Assembly (NCBI GenBank): GCA_963749675.1
Contig: CAVVNT010000002.1
Span: 568,942-632,941 of the forward strand
Reading direction: 5' to 3'
Length of the DNA stretch: 64,000 nucleotides
DNA from: Roseitranquillus sp963749675
GTDB lineage: Bacteria; Pseudomonadota; Alphaproteobacteria; Rhodobacterales; Rhodobacteraceae
Shown one piece after another: positions 55,622 through 64,000 of this stretch. Both the position numbers and the translations under genes were made by a program. Each line of letters starts with the position of its first letter. The stretch's first letter is position 1. The notes under the pieces are model-generated. The model did not search any database. It saw nothing but the letters and a program-made list of their open reading frames with translations, and was not told where the DNA came from.

Positions 55622-56755
55622 CTATTCCGCAGCCTTGTCGGCGGCGGCTTCCTCCGCCTCGATCTCGACGGCGCGCTTCTCGACGAGCCCGACGATGTGG
55701 TCGACCATCTCTTCGTTCGACATCCGGTGACTCTGCTTCCCGGCGAGGTAGACCATCCCGTTCCCGGCCCCGCCGCCAGTGAAGCCCACGTCGGTCATCA
55801 GCGCCTCACCCGGGCCGTTCACCACACAGCCGATGATCGACAGCGACATCGGCGTCTTGATGTGCTCCAGCCGCTTTTCCAGGACCTCGACGGTCTTGAT
55901 GACGTCGAAGCCCTGCCGCGCGCAGGAGGGGCAAGAGATGACGTTCACTCCGCGATGGCGAAGGCCGAGAGATTTCAGGATCTCGTAGCCGACTTTCACC
56001 TCCTCGATCGGATCGGCCGATAGGCTGACTCGCACCGTGTCGCCGATCCCCATCCAGAGCAGATTGCCGAGGCCGATCGCGCTCTTGATCGTGCCCGACG
56101 TCAGTCCGCCTGCCTCGGTGATGCCGAGGTGAATCGGCGCATCTGTCGCCTCCGCGATGCCCTGGTACGCTGCGGCAGCAAGAAAGACGTCGGACGCCTT
56201 CACAGAGATCTTGAATTCGTGAAAGTCATTGTCCTGCAGGATCCTGATGTGATCCAGCCCCAACTCCACCATCGCTTCGGGGCACGGCTCCCCATATTTC
56301 TCCAGCAGGTCCCTCTCGAGCGAGCCCGCGTTCACACCGATGCGGATCGAGCAGCCGTGATCCTTGGCGGCGCGGATGACTTCGCGCACACGCTCCTCGC
56401 TGCCGATGTTGCCGGGATTGATGCGCAGGCAGGCCGCACCCGCCTCCGCCGCTTCGATCGCGCGCTTGTAGTGGAAGTGGATGTCCGCAACGATCGGCAC
56501 CGGACTCTCGCGGGCGATGTCCCGTAGCGCCCTGGTCGACGCCTCGTCGGGCGTCGAGACACGGACGATGTCCGCGCCCGCGTCAACCGCAGCCTGAACT
56601 TGCGCTAACGTCGCAGCGACATCGGTCGTGGCCGTGTTGGTCATCGTCTGGACGCTGATCGGCGCATCTCCGCCCACCGGAACCGACCCGACCATGATCT
56701 GGCGCGACTTGCGACGATAGATGTTCCGCCAGGGGCGGACGTGGTTCAACGACAT
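55622..56755 (-). CDS. ispG: 4-hydroxy-3-methylbut-2-enyl diphosphate synthase (flavodoxin/ferredoxin)
   Basis: 377 aa, MEP isoprenoid pathway. The TIM barrel starts with the GSVPVGGDAPISVQTMTNT block, and the [4Fe-4S] cysteines are in VISCPSCARQGFD and GCVVNGPGEA. Length and motif order match the bacterial enzyme. It lies after a RodZ-like gene on the same strand, an order common in this group. Confidence 0.95.
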   Translation of the reverse strand: MSLNHVRPWRNIYRRKSRQIMVGSVPVGGDAPISVQTMTNTATTDVAATLAQVQAAVDAGADIVRVSTPDEASTRALRDIARESPVPIVADIHFHYKRAIEAAEAGAACLRINPGNIGSEERVREVIRAAKDHGCSIRIGVNAGSLERDLLEKYGEPCPEAMVELGLDHIRILQDNDFHEFKISVKASDVFLAAAAYQGIAEATDAPIHLGITEAGGLTSGTIKSAIGLGNLLWMGIGDTVRVSLSADPIEEVKVGYEILKSLGLRHRGVNVISCPSCARQGFDVIKTVEVLEKRLEHIKTPMSLSIIGCVVNGPGEALMTDVGFTGGGAGNGMVYLAGKQSHRMSNEEMVDHIVGLVEKRAVEIEAEEAAADKAAE

Positions 56756-56822
56756 GGGAATCCCGCTCTAGGCTCGGTCGCGAACATAGGGGCCGTGGGC
56801 GGCACTGGCAACGAGCGCGGCG

Positions 56823-58049
56823 TCACTCTTCCAGTGGTTCGACCTCGGCATAGTATCGAGCGAGGTCAAGGTCGGCTTCCATGTCGGCAAGGGAGTAGCT
56901 GCCGGTCAAATCCTGCGCCGACAGCTTGATGTTCTTGACCACCGACGGCCCCGGCCCGGCCGGGCCATACGCTTGCCCGTTCACCGAGAAATAAAGCGAG
57001 CCCGCGTTGCCCGCGCGCAGTGTCGGCACGCCCTCGGTCTCGGGTACCACGTACTTTTCGTTTGCATCGAGGATCTTCTCTAGGATCACCGTACCGTCCG
57101 CGGCGCGCACTCTGACCCAGCTCGGCCTCACCGCGACGAGCGCCAGTCTCGGCGTGTCCATCTCTTCCGTCAGTATCGGCGCAGGCGTATCGAGCGCGTC
57201 GGCGATCGCGCTTTCAAGCGGGGCCGCGAGTACGTCGGCTGGGATTCCGGCCGGCATCTTGGACGCGGCGAACCGCTCGCCCCCGGGGACCGGCGCCAGC
57301 GCGCCGACGGAGGATGGGTCGAGCGCCGCAATCGGGCCATCCCGCGCAACCATGAGTGGCACATCAAGGGCCTTCGGCCGGTAGAGCCTGTCAAGCGCTT
57401 CTGAGGTCAGTCCCGTCGCGACCGCATCGCCCGCGTCCTCGGCCGCCGGCACCACAGTGCGGTTCAGGGGGTCCAGTTCAGCCACGATTTCCGGCGCCTG
57501 CTCGACCGGAACGAAGCGAACCTTCTGCACCTCCTTGAGGACTGCCCACCCGCCGTAGCCAATCCCGCCGATCAGGGCGCACAGCACCGCGACCGAGGCC
57601 ACCGCTCTCGGCTCGACACCGGTGAAAAGCGGCTGATCGCCAGGAATAAAGGGCGCGCGCGAACCACTGAAGGGATCGTTCTTCAGCCGCGCCCGCTCCG
57701 CCTTGGGAGAGTCGATCTTTGCGGTGGGTGCAAGCGGCTCGCTCGGTGCGGGCATTCCGCCTTCGCGGCGAAACTTCGCATACGCCCATTCGGGATCAAG
57801 GCCCAGATAGCGCGCATAGGAACGAACATATCCCGCGATGAAACCCTGCGTCTCGAACGCCGTGGGGTCGGCATTCTCAATCGCGGCGATATGGGACGCC
57901 TTGATCTTGAGCTCCCGCTGCACGTCCAAGAGCGACTTTCCAAGCGTCGCGCGCTCTCCACGCATCACGTCACCAAGGCGCAATTCGTAGTCATCGAACC
58001 CGCGGGGTCGAAGATCCTCTGGTGCGGACGTCTCGGGACGCCTGATCAT
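56823..58049 (-). CDS. RodZ-like HTH membrane protein
   Basis: 408 aa when started at the ATG ending at 58049. An N-terminal Cro-like HTH (about 23-90, with RGERATLGKSLLDVQRELKI and GFIAGYVRSYARYLGLD) is followed by one membrane helix (about 145-170) and a periplasmic region ending in a DUF4115 domain (VRPSWVRVRAADGTVILEKI, GNAGSLYFSVNGQAYGP). This is the RodZ plan, which links MreB to the membrane and helps cell shape. The linker is long and acidic. Confidence 0.85.
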   Translation of the reverse strand: MIRRPETSAPEDLRPRGFDDYELRLGDVMRGERATLGKSLLDVQRELKIKASHIAAIENADPTAFETQGFIAGYVRSYARYLGLDPEWAYAKFRREGGMPAPSEPLAPTAKIDSPKAERARLKNDPFSGSRAPFIPGDQPLFTGVEPRAVASVAVLCALIGGIGYGGWAVLKEVQKVRFVPVEQAPEIVAELDPLNRTVVPAAEDAGDAVATGLTSEALDRLYRPKALDVPLMVARDGPIAALDPSSVGALAPVPGGERFAASKMPAGIPADVLAAPLESAIADALDTPAPILTEEMDTPRLALVAVRPSWVRVRAADGTVILEKILDANEKYVVPETEGVPTLRAGNAGSLYFSVNGQAYGPAGPGPSVVKNIKLSAQDLTGSYSLADMEADLDLARYYAEVEPLEE

Positions 58050-58164
58050 TCGCGTTCTGCCCTTCGATTGCGCCCAGCATAGCGCACCGGGCAATTCGTT
58101 CGCCTCAGCCTATTTGCCGAAGCTTAACATGGCACTGCGATCAGAATCACGGCCCGCTTCTCCG

Positions 58165-59389
58165 TCAGGCTGAAAGCTCGGCGCGATTTAGCGCACACTG
58201 TGCCCACAGATCATCCATTGCTTGCACCAACGCGTCAATCTCATGGGATCCGTGCACCGGAGATGGGGTGAAGCGCAGCCGTTCCGTCCCGCGCGGGACA
58301 GTCGGAAAATTGATCGGCTGTACGTAGATGCCATGCCCTTCCAGCAACATGTCGCTGAGCAGTTTGCACTTCAGGGGATTGCCCACGTGCACCGGCACGA
58401 TATGACTGCCGTGATCGATCAGTGGCAGACCAAGGCCCTTCAGGCGCATCTTCAGCGTCCGCGCCTGCGCCTGGTGCCGCTCGCGCACCCGTTGATCCGA
58501 CTTCAGGTGTCGGACCGACGCCGCCGCACCTGCAGCCACGGCGGGCGGCAGCGAGGTCGTGAAGATGAAACCCGGCGCGTAGGATCGGATCGCGTCGCAA
58601 AGGCGAGCCGAGGCGGCGATATAGCCGCCCATGACGCCGAAAGCCTTGGCGAGCGTCCCGTTCACGACATCGATCCGATGCATCAGCCGGTCCCGTTCGG
58701 CAACGCCGGCGCCGCGGGGGCCGTACATGCCGACGGCATGAACCTCGTCGAGATAGGTCAGCGCACCGAACTCGTCGGCAAGGTCACAGATTGCCTCGAC
58801 CGGAGCGAAGTCCCCGTCCATCGAATAGATCGAACTCGAAGGCGATCAGGATCGGCCGACCGGGTTCGATCTCCTGCAGGAGCTCCCGAAGATGGGCCGT
58901 GTCGTTGTGGCGGAAGATGCGCTTCTCGCACCGGCCGCGGCGGATCCCCTGAATCATGGAGGCATGATTCAGCTCGTCCGACACTATCACCAGCCCGGGA
59001 AACAGGTCGGGAAGCGTCGAAAGGGTCGCGTCGTTCGCAATGTAGGCCGAGGTGAAGATGAGCGCCGCCTCCTTGCCATGCAGGTCGGCGAGCTCGGCCT
59101 CGAGCGCCTTGTGGTAGACAGTGGTGCCGGAGATGTTGCGGGTGCCGCCGGAGCCGGCGCCGGTGGCGTCGATCGCCTTGTGCATCGCCTCTATAACGAC
59201 CGGGTGCTGCCCCATCCCGAGATAGTCGTTTCCGCACCACACGGTCACCGGACGCTCCGTCCCATCCGGGCGGCGCCAGATCGCGTGCGGATAAGCGCCA
59301 CGATGACGCTCGATATCGATGAAGGTGCGATACCGGCCTTCGTCGTGCAGGCGCTGCAGCGCTGAGTCGATCATGGCGTCATAGTTCAA
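58165..59389 (-). pseudogene. hemA: 5-aminolevulinate synthase, interrupted by a one-base frameshift
   Basis: Condenses glycine and succinyl-CoA (Shemin pathway), the first step of haem and bacteriochlorophyll synthesis. The first half (to about residue 190) has NYDAMIDSALQRLHDEGRYR, CGNDYLGMGQHPVV and GTRNISGTTVYHK. The second half has YLDEVHAVGMYGPRGAG, the PLP lysine in NGTLAKAFGVMGGY and the final RLRFTPSPVH. They are in different frames: an extra T (58833-58834 on the plus strand AA) turns FESIYSMDGDF into FEFDLFDGR. The start is a TTG at 59389 following GGAGGA. Without the extra base the gene would be complete. Confidence 0.92.
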
Positions 59390-59478
59390 CGGGCATCCTC
59401 CGGCTCTTTCCAATCTTGATAGGCATCAAGCGCCGCAGCCTCAATGCGATGTTGGCGCGCATCCTGCATTGATATCAG

Positions 59479-60087
59479 TCAATTCACGATGACCGCCCGA
59501 CAATCCGTGATCCCGCCCATCGTTCTCGCCTTATCGTTGCAGAGTTCCGTGGCCGTCGACGCCGCGTCACTCGCATCGACACCCTCGGCCATCTGCCATG
59601 CGCCGGTGCTTTCGGAGGTAGCGAGCGCCTTGGCGCTGCGGATCCGACCGTAGGTGGAGCGAAACGCGCTCGTGGCGGAGAGGGAGAGCTGCAGTCGCCC
59701 GGGCTCATAGCCCCGTGGAAGGATGTGTGCTGCTACCTGGCACGGGGAAGAGCCACCCTTTCGCACCGCGTTGCAGGCGGCCACCGAAGCCCTGTCGGCG
59801 GCTTGCGTGGAGTGATGATTGAACGCCCCCTGAATCAACTCCGCCGTCAGCCCCTCGCTCGGGGAAAAGGCGATGGAGCCGTAATAGGGCAGAGTCTGGC
59901 CGGTCCTGTCGGCCTCCCGCACGATCCCCTGCACGATCTCCTGCTCCTGCTCGCTGAGCGAGCGCGACAAGGCGAGCTGCACGCCCCGTGCGGAAAAGAG
60001 CTGGCGCTTCGCCGCATTCCCCTCGACCTGCGCCGTCGCCGGCGCCGCTGCGATGGCGAGTGAGGCTGCCAATATCGCACTTCGCAT
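59479..60087 (-). CDS. secreted protein of unknown function next to hemA
   Basis: 202 aa with a signal peptide (MRSAILAASLAIAAAPATAQ). The mature part has ARGVQLALSRSLSEQEQEIV and four cysteines in the second half (C105, C116, C183, C196), which may form disulfides. Relatives occur beside hemA in Rhodobacter-like genomes, and the location may have led to mis-naming. No catalytic motif was recognised. Its ATG overlaps no other gene. Confidence 0.65.
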   Translation of the reverse strand: MRSAILAASLAIAAAPATAQVEGNAAKRQLFSARGVQLALSRSLSEQEQEIVQGIVREADRTGQTLPYYGSIAFSPSEGLTAELIQGAFNHHSTQAADRASVAACNAVRKGGSSPCQVAAHILPRGYEPGRLQLSLSATSAFRSTYGRIRSAKALATSESTGAWQMAEGVDASDAASTATELCNDKARTMGGITDCRAVIVN

Positions 60088-60207
60088 CACACCCACGTCC
60101 TCCGCTAAGATCCTCAGTAGCGTAGCCCGCCGCTTCGGGGCTTTCCACCCCGCTGGACCTCCCCTTGGCGCGCTGACAGTCTCGGGCCGGTCAGACAGGA
60201 ATGCCGC

Positions 60208-61584
60208 ATGAGCTTGGACACCGTACTTTCCCGCATCGACGAGGATCTGCCGCACTCGCTTGAGCGGCTGCTGGAGTTCGTCCGCATTCCCTCGATCTCG
60301 ACCGACCCGGCGAACCGGGCGGATTGCGATCGGGCGGCGGACTGGATGGTCACGCACCTCGCCGAGCTCGGCATAGACGCCGAGAAACGCGCCACACCCG
60401 GACACCCGATGGTAGTCGGCCATGGCGACGGCGGCGGACGCCACCTGCTGTTCTATGGTCACTACGACGTGCAGCCTGTTGATCCGCTTGCGCTATGGGA
60501 CCGCGACCCATTCGATCCCGCAATTCGGGACACGCCGCAGGGCCGGGTGATTTGTGGCCGTGGCGCGACCGACGATAAGGGACAGCTGATGACCTTCATC
60601 GAGGCGTGTCGCGCATGGAAGGCCGTCGAGGGTGAGCTGCCTGCTCGCCTCACATTCCTCTTCGAGGGCGAGGAAGAGTCCGGCTCGCCATCGCTCATCC
60701 CTTTTCTCGAGGCGAACCGTGAAGAACTTTCGGCGCCGGAGCTCGCTCTGATCTGCGACACAACCATGTTTGATCGAGACACTCCCGCGATCACGACGAC
60801 TCTGCGCGGGCTGCTAGCCGAGGAGGTCACGATCACCGGACCCTCGCGAGATCTGCACTCGGGCGGGTTCGGTGGCATTGCGCGAAATCCGATTCGCGTC
60901 CTCGCCCGGATCATCGCGGCATTGCACGACGACAGCGGCCGCGTCACCGTTCCGGGTTTCTACGACGGTGTGGCCGACGTACCCGCCGATATCGCGGCGC
61001 AGTGGGAGGCGCTCCGCTTCGATGCCGAGCGGTTTCTCGCAACCGTCGATCTGAGCGTCCCGGCCGGCGAAACCGACCACGATCCCCTGCACCAGATATG
61101 GGCGCGCCCCACCTGCGACGTAAATGGAATCGCCGGAGGATACACCGGCGCTGGCTTCAAGACCGTCCTGCCGAGCGAAGTACGAGCAAAGGTCAGTTTT
61201 CGCCTGGTGGGTGACCAGAACCCGCTCCGCATCCGCGAGAGCTTTCGCCACATGGTCCAGTCAATGCTCCCGCCGGATTGCGCTGTGACATTTGCAGACC
61301 ATGGCGCGTCTCCCGCCAGCGCAATGGACATCACCGATCCGGCTTTCGAGGCCGCGCGTGAAGTTTTGAGCGATGAGTGGCCGAACGAGGCTGCCTTCAT
61401 CGGTGGCGGCGGCTCGATACCGATCGCAGGCTATTTCAAGACGATCCTCGGACTCAACTCGCTGCTGATCGGATTTGGTCGCAGTGACAACCAAGTGCAT
61501 TCGCCGAACGAGAAGTATGACATGGAGAGCTTCCACAAAGGCACGCGCAGCTGGGCGCGCGTTCTCAAAGCAATCTCACGATGA
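60208..61584 (+). CDS. M20-family metallo-dipeptidase/aminoacylase
   Basis: 458 aa. The metal-binding site shows H85 and D87 (GHYDVQPVD), D122 (GRGATDDKG) and E155/E156 (FEGEEESGSP), the expected M20 ligands. The dimerisation domain is at about 200-350. This is the CNDP/PepV-like dipeptidase subgroup; substrate unknown. It starts about 120 bp after the divergent secreted-protein start and ends just before tRNA-Asp. Confidence 0.88.
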   Translation: MSLDTVLSRIDEDLPHSLERLLEFVRIPSISTDPANRADCDRAADWMVTHLAELGIDAEKRATPGHPMVVGHGDGGGRHLLFYGHYDVQPVDPLALWDRDPFDPAIRDTPQGRVICGRGATDDKGQLMTFIEACRAWKAVEGELPARLTFLFEGEEESGSPSLIPFLEANREELSAPELALICDTTMFDRDTPAITTTLRGLLAEEVTITGPSRDLHSGGFGGIARNPIRVLARIIAALHDDSGRVTVPGFYDGVADVPADIAAQWEALRFDAERFLATVDLSVPAGETDHDPLHQIWARPTCDVNGIAGGYTGAGFKTVLPSEVRAKVSFRLVGDQNPLRIRESFRHMVQSMLPPDCAVTFADHGASPASAMDITDPAFEAAREVLSDEWPNEAAFIGGGGSIPIAGYFKTILGLNSLLIGFGRSDNQVHSPNEKYDMESFHKGTRSWARVLKAISR

Positions 61585-61606
61585 AAAGGGAAACCTCTGG
61601 CAGCGG

Positions 61607-61683
61607 TGGCGCGGTTGACGGGGCTCGAACCCGCGACCCCCGGCGTGACAGGCCGGTACTCTAACCAACTGAGCTACAACCGC
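61607..61683 (-). tRNA. tRNA-Asp(GTC)
   Basis: On the minus strand the acceptor stem GCGGTTG pairs with CAACCGC, the D-loop is AGCTCAGTTGGTTAGAGTA-like, the anticodon loop is CTGTCAC with anticodon GTC, and the T-loop is GGTTCGAGCCC. The discriminator is G and the CCA end is encoded (61607-61609). The gene faces toward the M20 peptidase, so the mobile elements at 62 kb lie on its 5' side. Confidence 0.95.
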
Positions 61684-61957
61684 CCACTACCCGCCTGCGT
61701 CGGCGCGCTGGCGTGGGCCGCGTTCTAGGCAAGCACCCAAGTCGCGTCAAGCGACTTCGGCGCCAATCTTCCGGGCGTTCAGCCTTACGTAACGGCACGC
61801 GCACACCAGCTATCACCGCTCGCCGAAGAAACGCGATGATGGGAGGCCCGGTCGTTCCGGCCGGGACCGGCACGCCTGCTAACGCCCGCATCAGCTTTCG
61901 GAATCTTGCCAAATCTTGAGGGCGCTGACGTGTACGCCGGCGTTCAGGCCATCCGCT
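61684..61957. other. gap after tRNA-Asp
   Basis: About 270 bp with no credible gene. It should contain the tRNA promoter on the right side. Composition is slightly lower in GC than the surroundings. Confidence 0.35.
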
Positions 61958-62099
61958 TCAAAGACGTAGACAAGGGGGATCACCGCTCTGGATCGTGGCG
62001 CTGGCGTTCGCCTCGACCACTGTCAGGTCCGCTGCCGCGCCGACCTCCCATTGGCCGTCGCCCATGATGTCCTGCAACTTCGTCTCGTCGCGGATAATG
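61958..62099 (-). pseudogene. C-terminal gene fragment cut by an IS66 end
   Basis: An open minus-strand frame of about 46 codons reads RDETKLQDIMGDGQWEVGAA, then DLTVVEANASATIQSGD and stops at 61958. It looks like ordinary coding sequence but has no start, because it abuts the IS66 end at 62100. It was probably the tail of a gene lost when the element arrived. The family was not recognised. Confidence 0.4.
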
Positions 62100-62235
62100 G
62101 TAACCGCGACGCTGGTGCCCTATGCGGCGAGGCTTGACGGCTGGGCGTAGCGCCTGGGCATGAGCTCCTCGATCCGGCTTTTGGGGTGGCCGTCGAGGAG
62201 CGCGCGCAGAGTGTCTGTGAGGTAGTCGACGGGGG
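62100..62235 (-). pseudogene. IS66 transposase C-terminal tail
   Basis: On the minus strand this reads VDYLTDTLRALLDGHPKSRI, EELMPRRYAQPSSLAA and stop, then the IS66-like end GTAACCGCGACGC. It is about 85% identical by eye to the tail at 30369-30502. At 62235 it changes abruptly into the recombinase copy. Confidence 0.75.
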
Positions 62236-62475
62236 TTCCCGCGACGGTCCTCGAGAGGAAGGCCGTGGTCTACGTCCGGCAATCCTGCCGGACGCAGGTC
62301 GAGACCAACCTTGAGAGCCGGCGCCGCCAGTATGAGCTGGTCGAGGTCGCCCGGCGCCAGGGGGTCCGCGCCATCGAGGTCATCGACGATGATCTTGGCC
62401 GTTCCGCGAGCGGCATGGTGGCGCGTCCCGGCTTCGATCGCCTGGTGGCGGCGCTCTGTGCCGGCGAGATCGGCG
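62236..62475 (+). repeat. exact 240-bp copy of the serine-recombinase gene start
   Basis: Encodes LERKAVVYVRQSCRTQVETN and the following 60 residues of the resolvase domain to CAGEIG, with no start codon of its own. It is 240 of 240 identical to 29773-29534. It is broken on the left by the IS66 tail and on the right by an ISNCY-type element. Confidence 0.95.
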
Positions 62476-64000
62476 TGTCCAGCGACACGACAAACTGGCC
62501 CGGCGCATTGCTTCAGATGAAACGCTACCCGACGCTGCGATCGCGCCACCTCGCTTGCTACGCGCTCCCTGGGCGGGACGACGATGGGTGGCGCGGGAAT
62601 GGCGAGGAGGCTCAGCATGGCGGCACGTGCGGAGGTGTCGGCGGCGCTCCGGGACCGGTATGCGGCGAGCGGGCGTGCGGCGAAGACGGTGATCCTGAAC
62701 GAGTTCGTCGCGCTGACCGGGTTGCATCGCAAGCACGCCATCCGGCTGCTCGGCACGGGGTCTCTCGAGAAGCGTCCGCGAGGTCGTCCTGAGAGGCTCT
62801 ACGGGGCTGCGGTGAAGGCGGCGCTGGCACTGCTCTGGGAGCGTCGGACCGGGTCTGCTCGAAACGGTTGAAGCCGATGATCCCGGTCCTGCTGCCGGCG
62901 CTTGAGCGGCACGGGCAATTCGCGGCCGATGAGGAGCTGCGCGCGAAGCTCCTGGCGGTCAGCCCGGCGACGATCGACCGGCTGCTGTCGGAGACGCGGA
63001 TCGCGGCAGCGCAGGGACGCCGGCGGCGGGCCGGCTTCAGTTCGGCGGTGCGGCGGTCGGTGCCGGTCCGAACCTTCGCCGACTGGGGCGATCCGCCGCC
63101 GGGCTTCGTCGAGGTCGACTTCGTGGCGCATTCCGGCGTCAGCACGGCCGGGGCCTTCGTCCAGACGCTGGTGCTGACCGATATCGCCACGGGCTGGACC
63201 GAGTGCGTGCCGGTGGTGATGAGGGCAGGTGCGCTCGTGCTGGAAGCGCTGCGAGCCGCGCAGGAGCTGTTTCCGTTCCCGCTCAGAGGCGTTGATTTCG
63301 ACAACGTCGGCGCCTTCATGAATGACCCGGTGGTCGCCTGGTGCCGGGCGCAGGGCCTCGAGGTGACGCGTTCGCGTGCCTATCGGAAGAACGACCAGGC
63401 GTGGGTGGAGCAGAAGAATGGTGCCATCGTTCGCCGGCTGGTCGGCTACGGTCGCTTCGAGGGACCGGCGGCGACCGAGTTGCTCGCCCGGCTCTACGCC
63501 GCTGCCCGGCTGCACACGAACCTGTTCCAGCCGTCGTTCAAGCTGCGGGAGAAGGTCCGCGTCGGCGCGCGGGTGACGAAGCGCTGGCACCCGCCTCTCA
63601 CGCCCGCCGATCGGGCCCTGGCCTCGGGACGGCTCAACTCCGAGAGCATGGCACGCATCCTCGATCTCCGCAGCCGCGCCGATCCGGTGATCGCGCTCGC
63701 GGCGGTCCGGGCGGCTCAGACCGAGCTGGGCCAGCGCGTCGACCAGCGCGGCATTGCGCCGGCGCCGAAGGAAGCGGCCATCATCGTCGACTTCGTGAGC
63801 AGCGTTGCAGAATCCAAGAGGAATGGCGAACATCGGGAGTTCCACCGCCGACCCTACCGGCGGGTGAAGCCAATCCCCAAGCGTGCATCGATGCTCGATC
63901 CGCACCGCGCCGACATCGAGGCCTGGCTCGAGGCGCAGCCCGCACTGACGGGGATCGAGGTGCTGGCCCGTCTGAAGCAGCGCCACCCGGACCGCTTAAC
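62476..64000 (+). mobile_element. ISNCY-type insertion element, truncated by window edge
   Basis: Starts where the recombinase copy stops matching. The non-coding left part (62476-62600) begins TGTCCAGCGACACGAC; no partner end is visible because the element runs past the window. The rest of the recombinase copy may therefore lie beyond 64000. Confidence 0.6.
62617..64000 (+). pseudogene. ISNCY-type DDE transposase with one frameshift, 3' end outside
   Basis: The start is ATG 62617 after GAGGAGG (ATG 62599 also possible). The N-terminal HTH region reads AARAEVSAALRDRYAASGRA and EFVALTGLHRKHAIRLLG. A missing base at about 62840 ends the frame early (LLWERRTGSARNG); in the next frame the protein continues ASDRVCSKRLKPMIPVLLPA and stays open to the window end. 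The DDE residues lie in FVEVDFVAHSG, RGVDFDNVGAFMND and AWVEQKNGAIVRRL. This is the integrase-core transposase often classed as ISNCY. Confidence 0.85.

Noticed and set aside
61607..61683. tRNA-Asp as attachment site of an integrative island
   Set aside because: The tRNA 3' end points away from the mobile elements, and no repeat of its 3' end or tyrosine integrase was seen near it.

Overview
The window is a GC-rich alphaproteobacterial chromosome segment, most like a member of the Rhodobacterales (Rhodobacter/Roseobacter group). The clues are the gene neighbourhoods and protein types: ppiD-trpE, trpG-trpD-trpC-moaC-moeA-lexA, a lexA promoter with the alphaproteobacterial GAAC-N7-GAAC operator, fused indolepyruvate ferredoxin oxidoreductase, bolA beside a CGFS monothiol glutaredoxin, zapA beside transketolase, ispG beside a RodZ-like protein, and a Shemin-pathway hemA. 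No CRISPR array, rRNA operon or replication origin was seen. One tRNA gene, tRNA-Asp(GTC), is present.

Layout: 0-16 kb is housekeeping: the end of an aminotransferase, a membrane protein, ppiD-trpE, a dihydrolipoamide dehydrogenase-like flavoprotein, then trpG-trpD-ung-trpC-moaC-moeA with overlapping stop/start codons, then lexA, two unknown proteins and comEC. From 16 to 22.5 kb lie gltX, gltA, a PaaG-like enoyl-CoA hydratase, ccmH and ccmF. From 22.5 to 30.7 kb is an accessory island. It holds four very small membrane or charged ORFs, followed by a pile of degraded insertion sequences (IS630, IS30, IS110, IS3, IS66) and a serine-recombinase element lying inside an IS66 transposase gene. This island separates ccmF/ccmH from ccmE (30.7 kb), which all read on the same strand. 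From 31 to 49.6 kb the core continues: argC, murI, an acyltransferase, the indolepyruvate oxidoreductase with a divergent LysR regulator, a candidate small RNA, purL, bolA-grxD, zapA, tkt, prfB and mrcA. An IS110-type element sits at 49.8 kb. From 51 to 61.6 kb are a methyltransferase, an aminotransferase, a DsbA-like thioredoxin, a YiaW/YiaV-like pair, ispG, a RodZ-like protein, hemA, a secreted protein, an M20 peptidase and tRNA-Asp. The window ends in a second mobile patch: an IS66 tail, an exact 240-bp copy of the serine-recombinase gene start, and an ISNCY-type transposase running off the edge.

Two patterns run across the window. First, core genes trpE, zapA and hemA and several transposases are each broken by a one-base indel, mostly at short homopolymers. 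This is more suggestive of consensus errors in the assembly than of many independent gene deaths. Second, the mobile islands are nested and rearranged, with one perfectly duplicated segment pointing to recent activity.

Functionally the window covers tryptophan synthesis, molybdopterin synthesis, the SOS repressor, cytochrome c maturation, arginine, peptidoglycan, purine, isoprenoid and haem synthesis, and translation (gltX, prfB). I found no convincing new defence or biosynthetic system. The best candidates for new biology are the small-protein cassette beside ccmF, the recombinase element with its two small companion ORFs, and the small RNA upstream of purL.
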